The notes beneath the pieces were generated by a model. The model ran no database searches, was not told where the DNA came from, and saw only the letters and a list, made by a program, of their open reading frames with translations. Positions 23,388 to 31,998 of a DNA stretch of 64,000 nt are shown piece by piece. The first letter of the stretch is position 1; every line of letters starts with the position of its first letter. The translations under genes and the position numbers were made by a program. Source of the DNA: Kineococcus gynurae (GTDB lineage Bacteria; Actinomycetota; Actinomycetes; Actinomycetales; Kineococcaceae); assembly GCF_050871315.1 (NCBI RefSeq), contig NZ_JBJLRE010000005.1. One strand, 5' to 3'.

Positions 23388-24029
23388 ATGAGGATGAGCA
23401 GGAAGACGATCGGCGTCGGGGTGGCGGGGATCGTCGCCGCCTCGGCGCTGGGGGCGGCCGTCATCGCCCCCGCCAGCGCCGACGCCGAGGCGGGGACGGC
23501 CTCGACGAGCCGGGTGGAGCGACTGAAGGACGCCCTGGCCGGGCTCGTGGGCGACGGCACGCTCACCCAGGCGCAGGCCGACACCGTGGCGGACACCCTC
23601 GCCTCGAGCGACGCGCTGCGCGGGGGGCCGGGGGGTGGGCACGGCGGTCGACTCCTCGACCTGGAGGTCGCCGCGACCACCCTGAACCTCACCGAGGACG
23701 AGTTGCGCACGGCCCTGCAAGCCGACGGGGCGACGCTGGCCACCGTGGCCGCGGCCCAGGACGTCCCCCAGCAGACGCTGGTCGACGCGCTGGTCGACGC
23801 GGCCACCACGCGCCTGGACCAGGCGGTCACCGACGGGCGGCTCACCCGGGCCGAGGCCGACGAGCGGATCGCCGACCTGCCCACGCGCGTCGGGGAGGCG
23901 GTGACGTCACCGTTGCGGGGCGGTCGCGGGGACCACGGACCCGGTCGTGGGGGGCGGGGCCCCGGTGACGACCCGTCCGACGGCAGCACCGCGGGCCCGA
24001 CCGCCGCGCCGACCACCGGGGCGGCCTGA
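23388..24029 (+). CDS. Secreted protein with two repeated helical motifs
   Basis: A 213-residue exported protein. The signal peptide is 'MRMSRKTIGVGVAGIVAASALGAAVIAPASA' with cleavage after ASA. Two similar helical units are visible, 'GTLTQAQADTVADTL' and 'GRLTRAEADERIADL', of the kind found in small secreted YckD-like proteins. The C-terminus is a Gly/Asp/Thr/Pro-rich tail. ATG 23388 has GGAAGGGA upstream; the GTG one codon earlier is also possible. Function is unknown. Confidence 0.78.
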   Translation: MRMSRKTIGVGVAGIVAASALGAAVIAPASADAEAGTASTSRVERLKDALAGLVGDGTLTQAQADTVADTLASSDALRGGPGGGHGGRLLDLEVAATTLNLTEDELRTALQADGATLATVAAAQDVPQQTLVDALVDAATTRLDQAVTDGRLTRAEADERIADLPTRVGEAVTSPLRGGRGDHGPGRGGRGPGDDPSDGSTAGPTAAPTTGAA

Positions 24030-24033
24030 CCGT

Positions 24034-24075
24034 CCCGCCCCCGGGAATTCCTCGATCACGGAGGGCGGGGGCGGG
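24034..24075. terminator. Two-way terminator hairpin
   Basis: CCCGCCCCCG (24034-24043) pairs perfectly with CGGGGGCGGG (24066-24075) over 10 bp. It lies 4 bases after the secreted-protein stop and 33 bases before the stop of the convergent SDR gene, a good position for termination in both directions. Confidence 0.55.
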
Positions 24076-24108
24076 GGCGGGGTCGGGGCGGGGCCGGCCG
24101 CCGGGGGG

Positions 24109-24852
24109 TCAGCGACCGCCGCTGACGTCCAGGGTCGTGCCGGTCACGTAGGAGGCCGCCGGGGAGAGCAGCCAGACGATGGCCTCGGCGACCTCGGTCG
24201 GGTCGCCGCCGCGGCCCATCGGCACGGACTTCTGCAACCGCTCGACCCGCCCCGGCTCCCCGGAGTCGGCGTGGATGTCGGTCCGGATCAGGCCGGGCCG
24301 GACCCCGACGACACGGATGCCGTCGGCGGCGACCTCCTTGGCGAGCCCGACGGTCAACGCGTCCACCGCCGCCTTGGACGCGGCGTAGTCGATGTACTCC
24401 CCCGGGCTGCCGAGCTGGGCGGCCCGGGAGGAGACGTTGACGACGACCCCGCCCGGGCCCATGCGCCGGACCGCCTCCTGCGCGCAGAGGAAGGCCCCGA
24501 CCACGTTGGTCTCCAGGACCCGGCGGATGCGCTCGGCGTCGTAGTCGAGGAACGGGCGGATCGGACCGGCGAACCCGGCGTTGTTGACCAGGCCGACGAC
24601 CGGCCCGAGGTCCTGCGCGGCGGCGAACAACCGACGGACCTCGACCTCCTGGGTCACGTCGGCCTGCACGGCGACCGCGGGTGTCCCGAGCTCGGCGGCG
24701 GCCTCCACGACCGCGGCGGCGGCCTCACGGTGGGTGCGGTAGCTGAAGCAGACCGGGATCCCCCGCACGGCCAGCGCCTGCACGACGGCCGCCCCGATGC
24801 CCCGGCTCCCCCCGGTGACGACGACGGTTCCGGGAGGGGTGGGTTCGACCAT
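24109..24852 (-). CDS. Short-chain dehydrogenase/reductase (SDR), FabG-like
   Basis: A 247-residue classical SDR. NAD(P)-binding 'VTGGSRGIGAAVV' near the N-terminus, 'LVNNAGFAG', catalytic Ser in 'VNVSSRAAQLG', the YxxxK motif as 'YIDYAASKAAVD', and the tail 'YVTGTTLDVSGG'. ATG 24852 (MVEPTPPG) is the better start than 24882. The product is an NAD(P)-dependent oxidoreductase of unknown substrate; the SYRT at the end of strand two and following basic residue suggest NADPH. No pathway context is given by the neighbours. Confidence 0.9.
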   Translation of the reverse strand: MVEPTPPGTVVVTGGSRGIGAAVVQALAVRGIPVCFSYRTHREAAAAVVEAAAELGTPAVAVQADVTQEVEVRRLFAAAQDLGPVVGLVNNAGFAGPIRPFLDYDAERIRRVLETNVVGAFLCAQEAVRRMGPGGVVVNVSSRAAQLGSPGEYIDYAASKAAVDALTVGLAKEVAADGIRVVGVRPGLIRTDIHADSGEPGRVERLQKSVPMGRGGDPTEVAEAIVWLLSPAASYVTGTTLDVSGGR

Positions 24853-24900
24853 GGGGACGACCCTATGCAGTCGGGCGCTCACCCGCTGGTCGCCCCACGC

Positions 24901-25806
24901 TCAGGCGAAGACGGCCGCCGTCCAGAGGTGCAGCAACCCGTACCCGCGCCACGGGCTCCACCCGGCCACCCGCGCGGTGGCCGCCTTCACGTCCAGACCG
25001 CCGAGGGCGCGGCGCGCCACCAGGTCGGAGGGCAGGAACACGTCGGTCCGGCCCAGCACCCGCAGGCTGACGTAGTCGGCCGTCCACGGGCCCACCCCGG
25101 GCAGGGCGAGCAACGCCCGGTACGCCTCCTCGGTGCTCCCGCTCTCCCGGGCCGCGTCGAGGTCGAGACCGTCGGCGAGCAGCGTGGCCAGTGCGTGCAG
25201 CGTGCGGCCGCGAGCGCCGGTGACCCCGGTCGTCGCGCGCAGCGCGTCCGGGCCGGCCGCGGCCAGGGCGGCAGCGGTCGGGAAGGCCGTGAGCCCGGCC
25301 CCGGCGGGCACCCCGTAGGCGGCGACCAGCCGGCCCCCGAACGTGCGGGCCGCACCGAGCGACACCTGCTGACCGAGGACGGTCATCACCGTGGTCTCGA
25401 CCGGGTCGGGGGTGCGGGGGATGCGCAACCCCGGCCGGGCCCGCACCGCGTCGGCGAGCAGGGGGTCGGCGCCCAGGGCGGCCACGGCCGCCCGGGGGTC
25501 GGCGTCGAGGTCCAGCCAGCGCCGGACGCGCGCCTCGACGTCGCCGCGGCTCCCGGACCCGGCGATCCGGCGCACGGTCACCGCCTCGGGCCGCAGGGTG
25601 ACGCCGACGACGGTCGGGCCGGCCGCGGTGGGCAGCACCCGGACGAGCTCCGGGCGGTCCGGGCCCCCGGGGGCCTCGGGGGTGGCGGGCTCCACCCGCT
25701 CGGCCCCGGGCAGGGCGTGCGCGGCCAGGAACCGGTGCAGCGGGTCCACCGCCAGGGGCGGGACGCCCTCGGCCAGGCCGGTGGTGAGGGTCCAGGGTCG
25801 GGTCAC
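24901..25806 (-). CDS. AlkA-type DNA-3-methyladenine glycosylase II
   Basis: A 301-residue base-excision repair glycosylase. The helix-hairpin-helix plus Gly/Pro-Asp region is visible as 'LPGVGPWTADYVSLRVLGRTD' then 'FLPSDLVARRAL', where the Asp of PSDL is the catalytic residue. 'TTVMTVLGQQVS' is the conserved helix before it. GTG 25806 overlaps the DinB stop as GTGA (25803-25806), so the two repair genes are coupled. The N-terminal half matches the AlkA N-domain in size. Confidence 0.87.
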   Translation of the reverse strand: MTRPWTLTTGLAEGVPPLAVDPLHRFLAAHALPGAERVEPATPEAPGGPDRPELVRVLPTAAGPTVVGVTLRPEAVTVRRIAGSGSRGDVEARVRRWLDLDADPRAAVAALGADPLLADAVRARPGLRIPRTPDPVETTVMTVLGQQVSLGAARTFGGRLVAAYGVPAGAGLTAFPTAAALAAAGPDALRATTGVTGARGRTLHALATLLADGLDLDAARESGSTEEAYRALLALPGVGPWTADYVSLRVLGRTDVFLPSDLVARRALGGLDVKAATARVAGWSPWRGYGLLHLWTAAVFA

Positions 25807-27263
25807 GCGGACGGCTCCGGGGCGGGGTCGGGGACGGCGGGCTCGAGGACGGGGGGCTCGAAGACGGGGGGCGGGGCGGCCGCGAGGTCGGGGTCGTCGG
25901 CGCGGAAGGTGAGGATGCGCCCCGGCGGGGTGTGCGGACCTTCGAAGCGGACCGTCACGCGCCCCACCCCCGACCCCTGGACCCAGCCCGACCCGTGCTC
26001 GGGATGGGTCACGTCCTGCCCGGGGGACCAGTCGCGCTCGGCCGGGGCCGCGGGACCGTAGGGGGCGGGCGAGGTCAGCGGGTGGATCCCCCCCGCCGCG
26101 ACCCCGTCGACGGGATCCGCCCCCGCCTCGCCCCCCTCCGTGTGGTCCTCGGTGTCGGAGTCGGCCAGCAGGTCGGCCAGCAGGTCGATCTGGGCGAACT
26201 CGGTCAGACCGGACACCCCGACCCCGAGCAGCCGGACCCCGTCGGCGACGTCGACGGCCGCGAGCAGTTCCCGGGCGTGCTCGGCGATCTCGCCGGCCGA
26301 ACCGGTGGAGTGGGCCAGGGTGCGGGACCGGTTCAGGGTCGAGAAGTCGTAGCGCCGCACCTTGATCGTCACGGTCCGCCCCGACAGGCCCGAGGTCGTC
26401 AACCGGGCGGCGACCCGCTCGGCCATCCTCCGGACCCGTTCGTCGAGGTCGCGCCGGTCGGTCAGGTCGACCGCGAAGGTCTCCTCCGCCGAGACCGACT
26501 TGGCCTCGCGCTCGGCGACCACCGGTCGCGGGTCGAACCCGCGGGCGAAGGCGGCCAACCCGGTGCCGTGGGCCTTGCCGAACATCCGCACCAGTTCGTC
26601 CTCTTCGACCGCGGCCAGGTCGCCGATGGTCCTGATCCCGCTGCGCCGCAACCGCTCCCCCGTGACGTGACCGACCCCGGGGAGCCGCGAGACCTCCAGC
26701 GGGCGCAGGAGGTCGGCCTCGTCCTCGGGGGCGACGACGACCAGGGCGTCGGGTTTGCGCAGGTCGGAGGCGATCTTGGCGGTGAGCTTGCTGCGCCCCA
26801 CCCCCACCGACACCGTCAACCCCGTGCGGGCCCGGACCCGGGTACGGAACTCCTTCGCGATCTCGACGGCGTCCTCGGTGGTCAGCCCCTCGTGGGCGAG
26901 GGCGAGATCCACGTAGGCCTCGTCGAGCGACATCGGTTCCACCGCCGGGGACAGCTCCCGGGCGATCGCCATCACCTGCTCGGACACGATCCGGTAGGCG
27001 CCGAACCGCCCGGCCAGGTAGGCCGCGTTGGGGCACAACCGCCGCGCCTGACCGGTCGGCATGGCCGAGCCGATGCCGAACCGTCGCGCCTCGTAGGAGG
27101 CGGTGGCGACCACCCCCCGCAACCCCGTGCCGCCGACCACCACGGGTCGGCCGCGCAACGACGGTTTGTCCCGTTGCTCGACGGCGGCGAAGAACGCGTC
27201 CAGGTCGAGGTGCAGCACCCCCGCGACCCGGGGATCGGGTCGACGCGGGAGCGGAGGGGGCAC
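25803..27263 (-). CDS. dinB: DNA polymerase IV (Y-family translesion polymerase)
   Basis: A 486-residue Y-family polymerase. Catalytic acidic motifs 'LHLDLDAFFAAVEQ' and 'SLDEAYVDL', and the helix-hairpin-helix 'LPGVGHVTGERLRRSGI', are in the expected order. After the little-finger domain there is a further segment with 'DWSPGQDVTHPEHGSGWV' and 'VTVRFEG', the extra C-terminal domain common in actinobacterial DinB. GTG 27263 is used; the upstream reading is antisense to the TSUP gene. It is coupled to the AlkA-like glycosylase. Confidence 0.92.
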   Translation of the reverse strand: MPPPLPRRPDPRVAGVLHLDLDAFFAAVEQRDKPSLRGRPVVVGGTGLRGVVATASYEARRFGIGSAMPTGQARRLCPNAAYLAGRFGAYRIVSEQVMAIARELSPAVEPMSLDEAYVDLALAHEGLTTEDAVEIAKEFRTRVRARTGLTVSVGVGRSKLTAKIASDLRKPDALVVVAPEDEADLLRPLEVSRLPGVGHVTGERLRRSGIRTIGDLAAVEEDELVRMFGKAHGTGLAAFARGFDPRPVVAEREAKSVSAEETFAVDLTDRRDLDERVRRMAERVAARLTTSGLSGRTVTIKVRRYDFSTLNRSRTLAHSTGSAGEIAEHARELLAAVDVADGVRLLGVGVSGLTEFAQIDLLADLLADSDTEDHTEGGEAGADPVDGVAAGGIHPLTSPAPYGPAAPAERDWSPGQDVTHPEHGSGWVQGSGVGRVTVRFEGPHTPPGRILTFRADDPDLAAAPPPVFEPPVLEPAVPDPAPEPSA

Positions 27264-27303
27264 GGGTCCAGTCTGGCGCGCCCGCACGTCGTAGCCTCCG
27301 GAG

Positions 27304-28059
27304 GTGGATGTGACCCTCGTCGGTTTCCTGGTGCTCGTCGTCGCCGCCGTCGTCATCGGCTTCGCCAAGACCGCGATCGGGGGCGCGGCGGCGGTCGCGG
27401 TGGCGCTGTTCGCCGCGGTGCTGCCGGCCAAGGAATCCACCGGCACGATCCTGCCCCTGCTGATCTTCGGCGACCTGTTCGCGGTGTGGGCCTACCGTCG
27501 CCACGCCGAGTGGAAACTGCTGCTGCGGTTGTTCCCCTCGGTCGCGGTGGGGGTGCTGGTCGGCGCCCTGTTCGTGGACCTCGTCGACGACGTGGTCATG
27601 CGCCGCACGATCGGCGCGGTCCTCATCGCCCTGGTCGGGCTGCACGTCTGGCGCCAGTACCGGCAGCGCCGGCTCGGGACCGCCCCGCCCCCCGCGAGCG
27701 CCACCCGTCGGGTCCTCGTGGCCGCGACGTTCGGGTTCCTCGCCGGTTTCACGACCATGGTCGCCAACGCCGGGGGCGCGGCCATGTCGATCTACCTGTT
27801 CACGATGGGGTTGTCGGTGCTGGGGTTCCTGGGCACCGGCGCCTGGTTCTTCTTCCTGGTCAACCTGTTCAAGCTGCCGTTCAGCATCGGGCTGGGGTTG
27901 GTCAGCCTGGACTCCCTGCGGCTGGACCTGATGCTCGTGCCCGCCGTGGTCGTGGGGGCGCTGATCGGGCGCAAGGTGATCAAGCGGATCGACGCCCGCC
28001 GTTTCGAGCAGCTCGTCCTCGGCGCGACGGTGGTCTCCAGCGTCTACCTGCTGCGCTGA
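27304..28059 (+). CDS. TauE/SafE (TSUP) family membrane permease
   Basis: A 251-residue integral membrane protein with seven to eight helices. The repeated TSUP motifs appear as 'IGFAKTAIGGAAAVAVALFA' and 'AGFTTMVANAGGAAMSIYL'. Family members export sulfite, sulfoacetate and related anions, but the substrate here is not inferable. It starts with GTG at 27304, divergent from dinB by 40 bases. The next gene, 80 bases downstream, is a response regulator. Confidence 0.88.
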   Translation: MDVTLVGFLVLVVAAVVIGFAKTAIGGAAAVAVALFAAVLPAKESTGTILPLLIFGDLFAVWAYRRHAEWKLLLRLFPSVAVGVLVGALFVDLVDDVVMRRTIGAVLIALVGLHVWRQYRQRRLGTAPPPASATRRVLVAATFGFLAGFTTMVANAGGAAMSIYLFTMGLSVLGFLGTGAWFFFLVNLFKLPFSIGLGLVSLDSLRLDLMLVPAVVVGALIGRKVIKRIDARRFEQLVLGATVVSSVYLLR

Positions 28060-28141
28060 TCCGGTCGTCCTTTCGCCGTCGACGGGTCGCCGGCCCCGGA
28101 CGTAGGGCAGGCTGGTCGGAGGACCGACGAGGGGTGGGGAC

Positions 28142-28816
28142 GTGAAGGTTCTGCTGGTGGAGGACGAGGTCGGCCTGGCCGACACGATCCGGCGCGGACT
28201 GGCGGCCGAAGGGTTCACGGTGGACGTGGCCCACGACGGCCGGCGGGGTTTCCTGCTGGCCCGCGAGAACTCCTACGACGTCCTCGTGCTCGACCTCATG
28301 CTCCCCTCCCGCAACGGGTACGAGATCACCCGGGACCTCCGCTCGGTCGACGTCTGGACGCCGGTGCTGATCCTCACGGCCAAGGACGGGGAGTACGACG
28401 AGACCGACGCCTTCGAGCTCGGGGCCGACGACTACCTGACCAAACCGTTCTCGTTCCGGGTCCTGGTGGCCCGGCTGCACGCCCTCGTGCGGCGCGGCGC
28501 CCCGGCCCGTCCGGTCGTTCTGACCGCCGGTGACCTGACCCTCGACCCGGCCGCGCACCGGGTCCGGCGCGGGGACACCGAGATCGTGCTCACGGCCCGG
28601 GAGTTCGCGCTGCTGCACTTCCTGCTCCGGCACCGCGGCGAGGTGGTCTCGAAGACGCAGATCCTCGAGGCGGTCTGGGACGCGCACGTCCAGGGGGACC
28701 CCAACGTCGTCGAGGTCTACGTCGGGTACCTGCGCAAGAAGATCGACAACCCGTTCGACCGCAAGGCGATCGAGACCGTCCGCGGCGTGGGCTACCGGCT
28801 GGCCGAGACCGGCTGA
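28142..28816 (+). CDS. OmpR-family response regulator
   Basis: A 224-residue two-component response regulator. Receiver domain: 'VEDE' acidic pocket, phosphoacceptor Asp51 in 'LVLDLMLPSRNGYE', and the Lys in 'YLTKPFS'. The C-terminal winged-helix domain contains 'LTAREFALLHFLLRHRGEVVSKTQIL' and 'VRGVGYRL'. Start GTG 28142 follows a G-rich ribosome-binding stretch. Unusually, the probable partner kinase is convergent, and the two genes overlap by 25 bases at their 3' ends. Confidence 0.93.
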   Translation: MKVLLVEDEVGLADTIRRGLAAEGFTVDVAHDGRRGFLLARENSYDVLVLDLMLPSRNGYEITRDLRSVDVWTPVLILTAKDGEYDETDAFELGADDYLTKPFSFRVLVARLHALVRRGAPARPVVLTAGDLTLDPAAHRVRRGDTEIVLTAREFALLHFLLRHRGEVVSKTQILEAVWDAHVQGDPNVVEVYVGYLRKKIDNPFDRKAIETVRGVGYRLAETG

Positions 28817-30243
28817 GGCGCCTCGGCCATCGGCAGCCGCACCCGGAACAGGGCCCCGCCGGCGGGGGACTCGTCGGCCTCCACCGTGCCGCCGTGCGCG
28901 GTGACCAGCTCGGCGACGATCGCGAGGCCGAGGCCCGTCCCCCCGGAGTCGCGGGTCCGGCTCTCCTGCAACCGGGTGAAGCGTTCGAAGACCCGCTCCC
29001 GTTCGTCGACGGGCACGCCCGGCCCGTCGTCGCCGACCTCCACCACCGCGACCGGGCCCTCGGCGCGGCAGGCCAGGGTGACCCGTCGCGCGGCGTGCCG
29101 GCAGGCGTTGTCGACCAGGTTGCGCAGCACCCGCGACAGCTGCCCCTCGTCGCCCCGCACCCGCAGCGGGACGGCGTCGACGGCGACGGTGAGCCCCCCC
29201 GCCCCCCGCGGCTGGAGGGAGGCGACCCGGGCGGCCTCCATCCCCAGCAGGTCGTCGAGGTCGACGTCGGTGGCGGTGACGACCAGGCGGTCCTCGTCGA
29301 CGCGGGCCAGCAGGAGCAGGTCCTGCACGAGGGACTCCAGGCGGGACGACTCGCCCAGCACGAGCCGGGAGAACTCCTCCGGGGTGTGCGAGCCGGGGTG
29401 GGCCAGCGAGATCTCCGCGCCGGCCTTGAGGGTCGCCACCGGCGAGCGCATCTCGTGGCTGGCGTCGGCGACGAACCGCTGCTGCGCGCGTTGGGCGGTC
29501 TCCAGCCGGGCGAGCATCGCGTTCATCGTGGCGGCCAGGCGCGCGACCGCGTCGCGTCCGGGTGGCTGCGGCACCCGCCCGTGCAGGCCGGCCGCGGTGA
29601 TGCCCTCGACCGTGCTGCGGATCGCCTCGACGGGGCGCAGCGAGCGCCCCACGAACACCCGGGTGGCCAGCGCCACCGCCAGCAGCAGCAGCGGGGTCCC
29701 GACGGCCAGCAGCACCACGACGGTGCGGAACGTGGCCTCGGCGTCGGTGGCCGACTGCGCGATCTGCACCGTGAAGTACTGGTCCTCGACGCTCGCGCCG
29801 AGGACCGTGACGGTCCAGGGGCTGTCCCCGCGGCCCGGCAGCACGGTCCGGACGCTCTCGTCGACCGCGATCGGCGGGCTGATCTGGACCATCGGGAAGT
29901 CGGCGGGGGCCCGCAGGCTGTGGGCGACGATCGTGCCGTCGGCGCGGATGACCTGGATGAGGACGCCCCGGTCGTCATCGGCCCCGATCGTGCGGTCGAG
30001 CACCTGCCGGGCGGGGGTGTCCTCGCCCTCGGCCCCCGCGCGCAGGGTGTCGGCGTCCACGACGAGGCGGACGAGGCGGGTCTGGACGCCCCCGGAGTCC
30101 TCGACGCCGCCGAAGAGGGAGTGGTGCAGGACGACGAGGGCCAGGACGCCGCCCGTGACGACGAGGAGCCCGAGGACCACGGTCGCGGCGACCGCGGACC
30201 GGGCCTCGACCCCGATCCGCCCCCACCACCCGCGGTACGGCAC
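28792..30243 (-). CDS. Sensor histidine kinase
   Basis: A 483-residue membrane sensor kinase. Helix 1 at about 18-42, an extracytoplasmic sensor region (about 45-170), helix 2 at about 173-196, HAMP, then the dimerisation domain with phosphoacceptor His263 in 'VADASHEMRSPVA' and the ATP-binding boxes 'NLVDNACRH', 'VEVGDDGPGV' and 'GGTGLGLAIV'. It is convergent with the OmpR regulator at 28142 and overlaps it by 25 bases, so the two are probably cognate but not in one operon. The ligand is unknown. Confidence 0.92.
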   Translation of the reverse strand: MPYRGWWGRIGVEARSAVAATVVLGLLVVTGGVLALVVLHHSLFGGVEDSGGVQTRLVRLVVDADTLRAGAEGEDTPARQVLDRTIGADDDRGVLIQVIRADGTIVAHSLRAPADFPMVQISPPIAVDESVRTVLPGRGDSPWTVTVLGASVEDQYFTVQIAQSATDAEATFRTVVVLLAVGTPLLLLAVALATRVFVGRSLRPVEAIRSTVEGITAAGLHGRVPQPPGRDAVARLAATMNAMLARLETAQRAQQRFVADASHEMRSPVATLKAGAEISLAHPGSHTPEEFSRLVLGESSRLESLVQDLLLLARVDEDRLVVTATDVDLDDLLGMEAARVASLQPRGAGGLTVAVDAVPLRVRGDEGQLSRVLRNLVDNACRHAARRVTLACRAEGPVAVVEVGDDGPGVPVDERERVFERFTRLQESRTRDSGGTGLGLAIVAELVTAHGGTVEADESPAGGALFRVRLPMAEAPQPVSASR

Positions 30244-30318
30244 CCGATCAGTCTGCCCCGAGGCGGCCGCGAACCGCTGAGCCCGACCTGAGAAGGGGCA
30301 CCCCGTCCCCCGACCGGC

Positions 30319-30834
30319 TCACCCGCTGGGCACGTCCCGGACCAGTTGCCGGTGCGGTCCCTGCGGGGAGCGGCCCGTGGGCCGGAAGCCGAGCCGTCGG
30401 TAGGCGGCCTCGGCCCGGGGGTTCTGCTCGTGGACCTCGAGGTAGACCTCCGAGAGCCCTTGCCGACCGACCCAGTCGATCGCGTGGTCGACGAGCCGAC
30501 CCAGCAGCCCGCTGCCGCGGTGCGCCGGGGCCACGTAGATCCCCACGAGCAGGGCCCGTCGCACCGGAGGGCCGCCCGTGGCCGCCGGACCGAGGGACTC
30601 GACGATCGCGGTCACCGACCCGACCCAGGTCCCATCGTCGTCGGCCACGACCTGCGCGACCTCGGGACCGGCCGCGGCCCGCTCGGTCCGGTCGCGCCAG
30701 TGCGCGTCCGGTTGCCGGGACGCCCGCTCGTGGGTGTCGAGGAAGGCCACCGGCGCGGCCGGGTCGAGCAGAGCGTCCAGCCGCAAACGCTTCACCAGCT
30801 CCCACTCCCCGGGCGCGACGCGGCGGATCTGCAT
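30319..30834 (-). CDS. GNAT-family N-acetyltransferase
   Basis: A 171-residue acetyltransferase. The acetyl-CoA binding motif A is 'VGIYVAPAHRGSGLLGRLVDHAI' with the RGSGLL loop, followed by 'LEVHEQNPRAEAAYRRLGFRPTG', the usual GNAT end. The start MQIRRVAPGEWELVKRLRLDAL is typical. The acceptor substrate is unknown. It stands alone, downstream of the epimerase on the same strand with an 80-base gap. Confidence 0.88.
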   Translation of the reverse strand: MQIRRVAPGEWELVKRLRLDALLDPAAPVAFLDTHERASRQPDAHWRDRTERAAAGPEVAQVVADDDGTWVGSVTAIVESLGPAATGGPPVRRALLVGIYVAPAHRGSGLLGRLVDHAIDWVGRQGLSEVYLEVHEQNPRAEAAYRRLGFRPTGRSPQGPHRQLVRDVPSG

Positions 30835-30914
30835 GGGCCGAGGGTGGCACGCGGACGGGCCCTCCGGCAGGGGCCGGATCGCCCGGCCGTCCCCTGCCCG
30901 ATCGGGACCTCCGG

Positions 30915-31883
30915 TCAGAAGGCCTGACCGGCGACGTCGACCTCACCGTGCGCGACCAGCCAGGTGAGCGCCTCGTGCAGGGCGTCCAACGACGAGTAGC
31001 GCGGCTGGTAGCCGAGGACGGTCCGGGCCCGGTCGATGGCGGCCGCGATGTTGCGCTCGACGTGGTCGAAGGTGATGCCCGCGGCCTCGGCCCCGACCCG
31101 GTCGACGAAGGCGTCACGGTCGAGGAGGTCGAGCTCGGCCCGGCGCCCGAACCAGGCGGCCACCCCCTCGGCGAGCCCGCGCTGGGTCATCGCCTGCTCG
31201 GCGACGACGTGGAAGCTGGACCCGACCGCCTCCGGCCGGGTGAGGGCGCGTTCGAAGGCCTGGGCGACGTCGTCGGCGTGGACGTGGTTGAGCAGGCCGA
31301 GACCCGCGTAGGGCAGCGGGACGGGCTCGCCCGTCGCGAGCTGCCGCCAGGTCTCGGGCGACAGGTTGCCCGCCGGGGTGATGACGGGCCAGCCCGGGCC
31401 GGTGATGTGGCCGGGGTGCAGGACGACGCTCGGTACCCCGCCCCGACGCGACTCGGCGTGCAGCAGCGCCTCGATCGCGGCCTTCTTGGGGCCGTACTCG
31501 CCGTAGGGGTTGCGCGGTTCGTCCTCGGTGACGGGTACCCGCGCGGTCCGGCCGTGGACCCACACCGTGCCGCAGTGCAGCAGCAGCGGACGGGTGGGGC
31601 GCAGGGCCTCCAGCAGGTGCTCGGCCGAGTCCCGGTCGAAGCAGATGAGGTCGACGACGGCGTCCGGTCGCAGGTCGGCGACCCGCGACCCGAAGGTTCC
31701 CGCCCGTTCCTCGGCCTCGCGGTCGAGCACCACCCGCTCGACCCGCGGCCACTCCGGCGCCGGCTGGTAGGGCTCCCGGCTTCCCCGGCTGACCGCCACG
31801 ACGTCGTGCCCGGCGCGCACCAACCGCGGGACGAGGTAGGTCCCGATGTGTCCGGTCGACCCGATGACGACCACCCGACTCAT
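30915..31883 (-). CDS. NAD-dependent epimerase/dehydratase family protein
   Basis: A 322-residue extended SDR. NAD-binding 'VVVIGSTGHIGTYLVPRLVRAGH', and 'CGTVWVHG' followed by a YGxxK-type active site ('YGEYGPKKAAIE'), fit the epimerase family, although the Tyr-Lys motif is shifted relative to UDP-sugar enzymes. Its substrate could be a nucleotide sugar or a small carbonyl compound. It lies 115 bases after dnaB on the same strand; a perfect palindrome sits in that gap. Confidence 0.85.
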   Translation of the reverse strand: MSRVVVIGSTGHIGTYLVPRLVRAGHDVVAVSRGSREPYQPAPEWPRVERVVLDREAEERAGTFGSRVADLRPDAVVDLICFDRDSAEHLLEALRPTRPLLLHCGTVWVHGRTARVPVTEDEPRNPYGEYGPKKAAIEALLHAESRRGGVPSVVLHPGHITGPGWPVITPAGNLSPETWRQLATGEPVPLPYAGLGLLNHVHADDVAQAFERALTRPEAVGSSFHVVAEQAMTQRGLAEGVAAWFGRRAELDLLDRDAFVDRVGAEAAGITFDHVERNIAAAIDRARTVLGYQPRYSSLDALHEALTWLVAHGEVDVAGQAF

Positions 31884-31911
31884 CGCACCCGCCTCACCCG
31901 TCGGACCCGGA

Positions 31912-31930
31912 CGTCGTGACGGTCACGACG
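31912..31930. promoter_or_regulatory. Perfect palindrome upstream of the epimerase gene
   Basis: CGTCGTGA (31912-31919) and TCACGACG (31923-31930) form an 8-bp stem with a 3-base loop, 28 bases before the epimerase ATG and 68 bases after the dnaB stop. It could be an operator for the epimerase or the dnaB terminator; sequence alone does not separate these. Confidence 0.4.
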
Positions 31931-31998
31931 GCGTTCCGACCGGCCCACCCTGCGCGGTCCGCCCCGGGCCCGCCACCCGGGTCGACGTGCGCGACGGA

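Noticed and set aside
20343..23720. 1125-residue minus-strand open frame
   Set aside because: Only its C-terminal 418 residues have domain content (MFS); the rest is antisense to LysR and the rhomboid-like gene.
24901..28218. 1105-residue minus-strand open frame
   Set aside because: Only the last 301 residues (AlkA-like) are coherent; the rest is a frame shadow of dinB and antisense to the TSUP gene.
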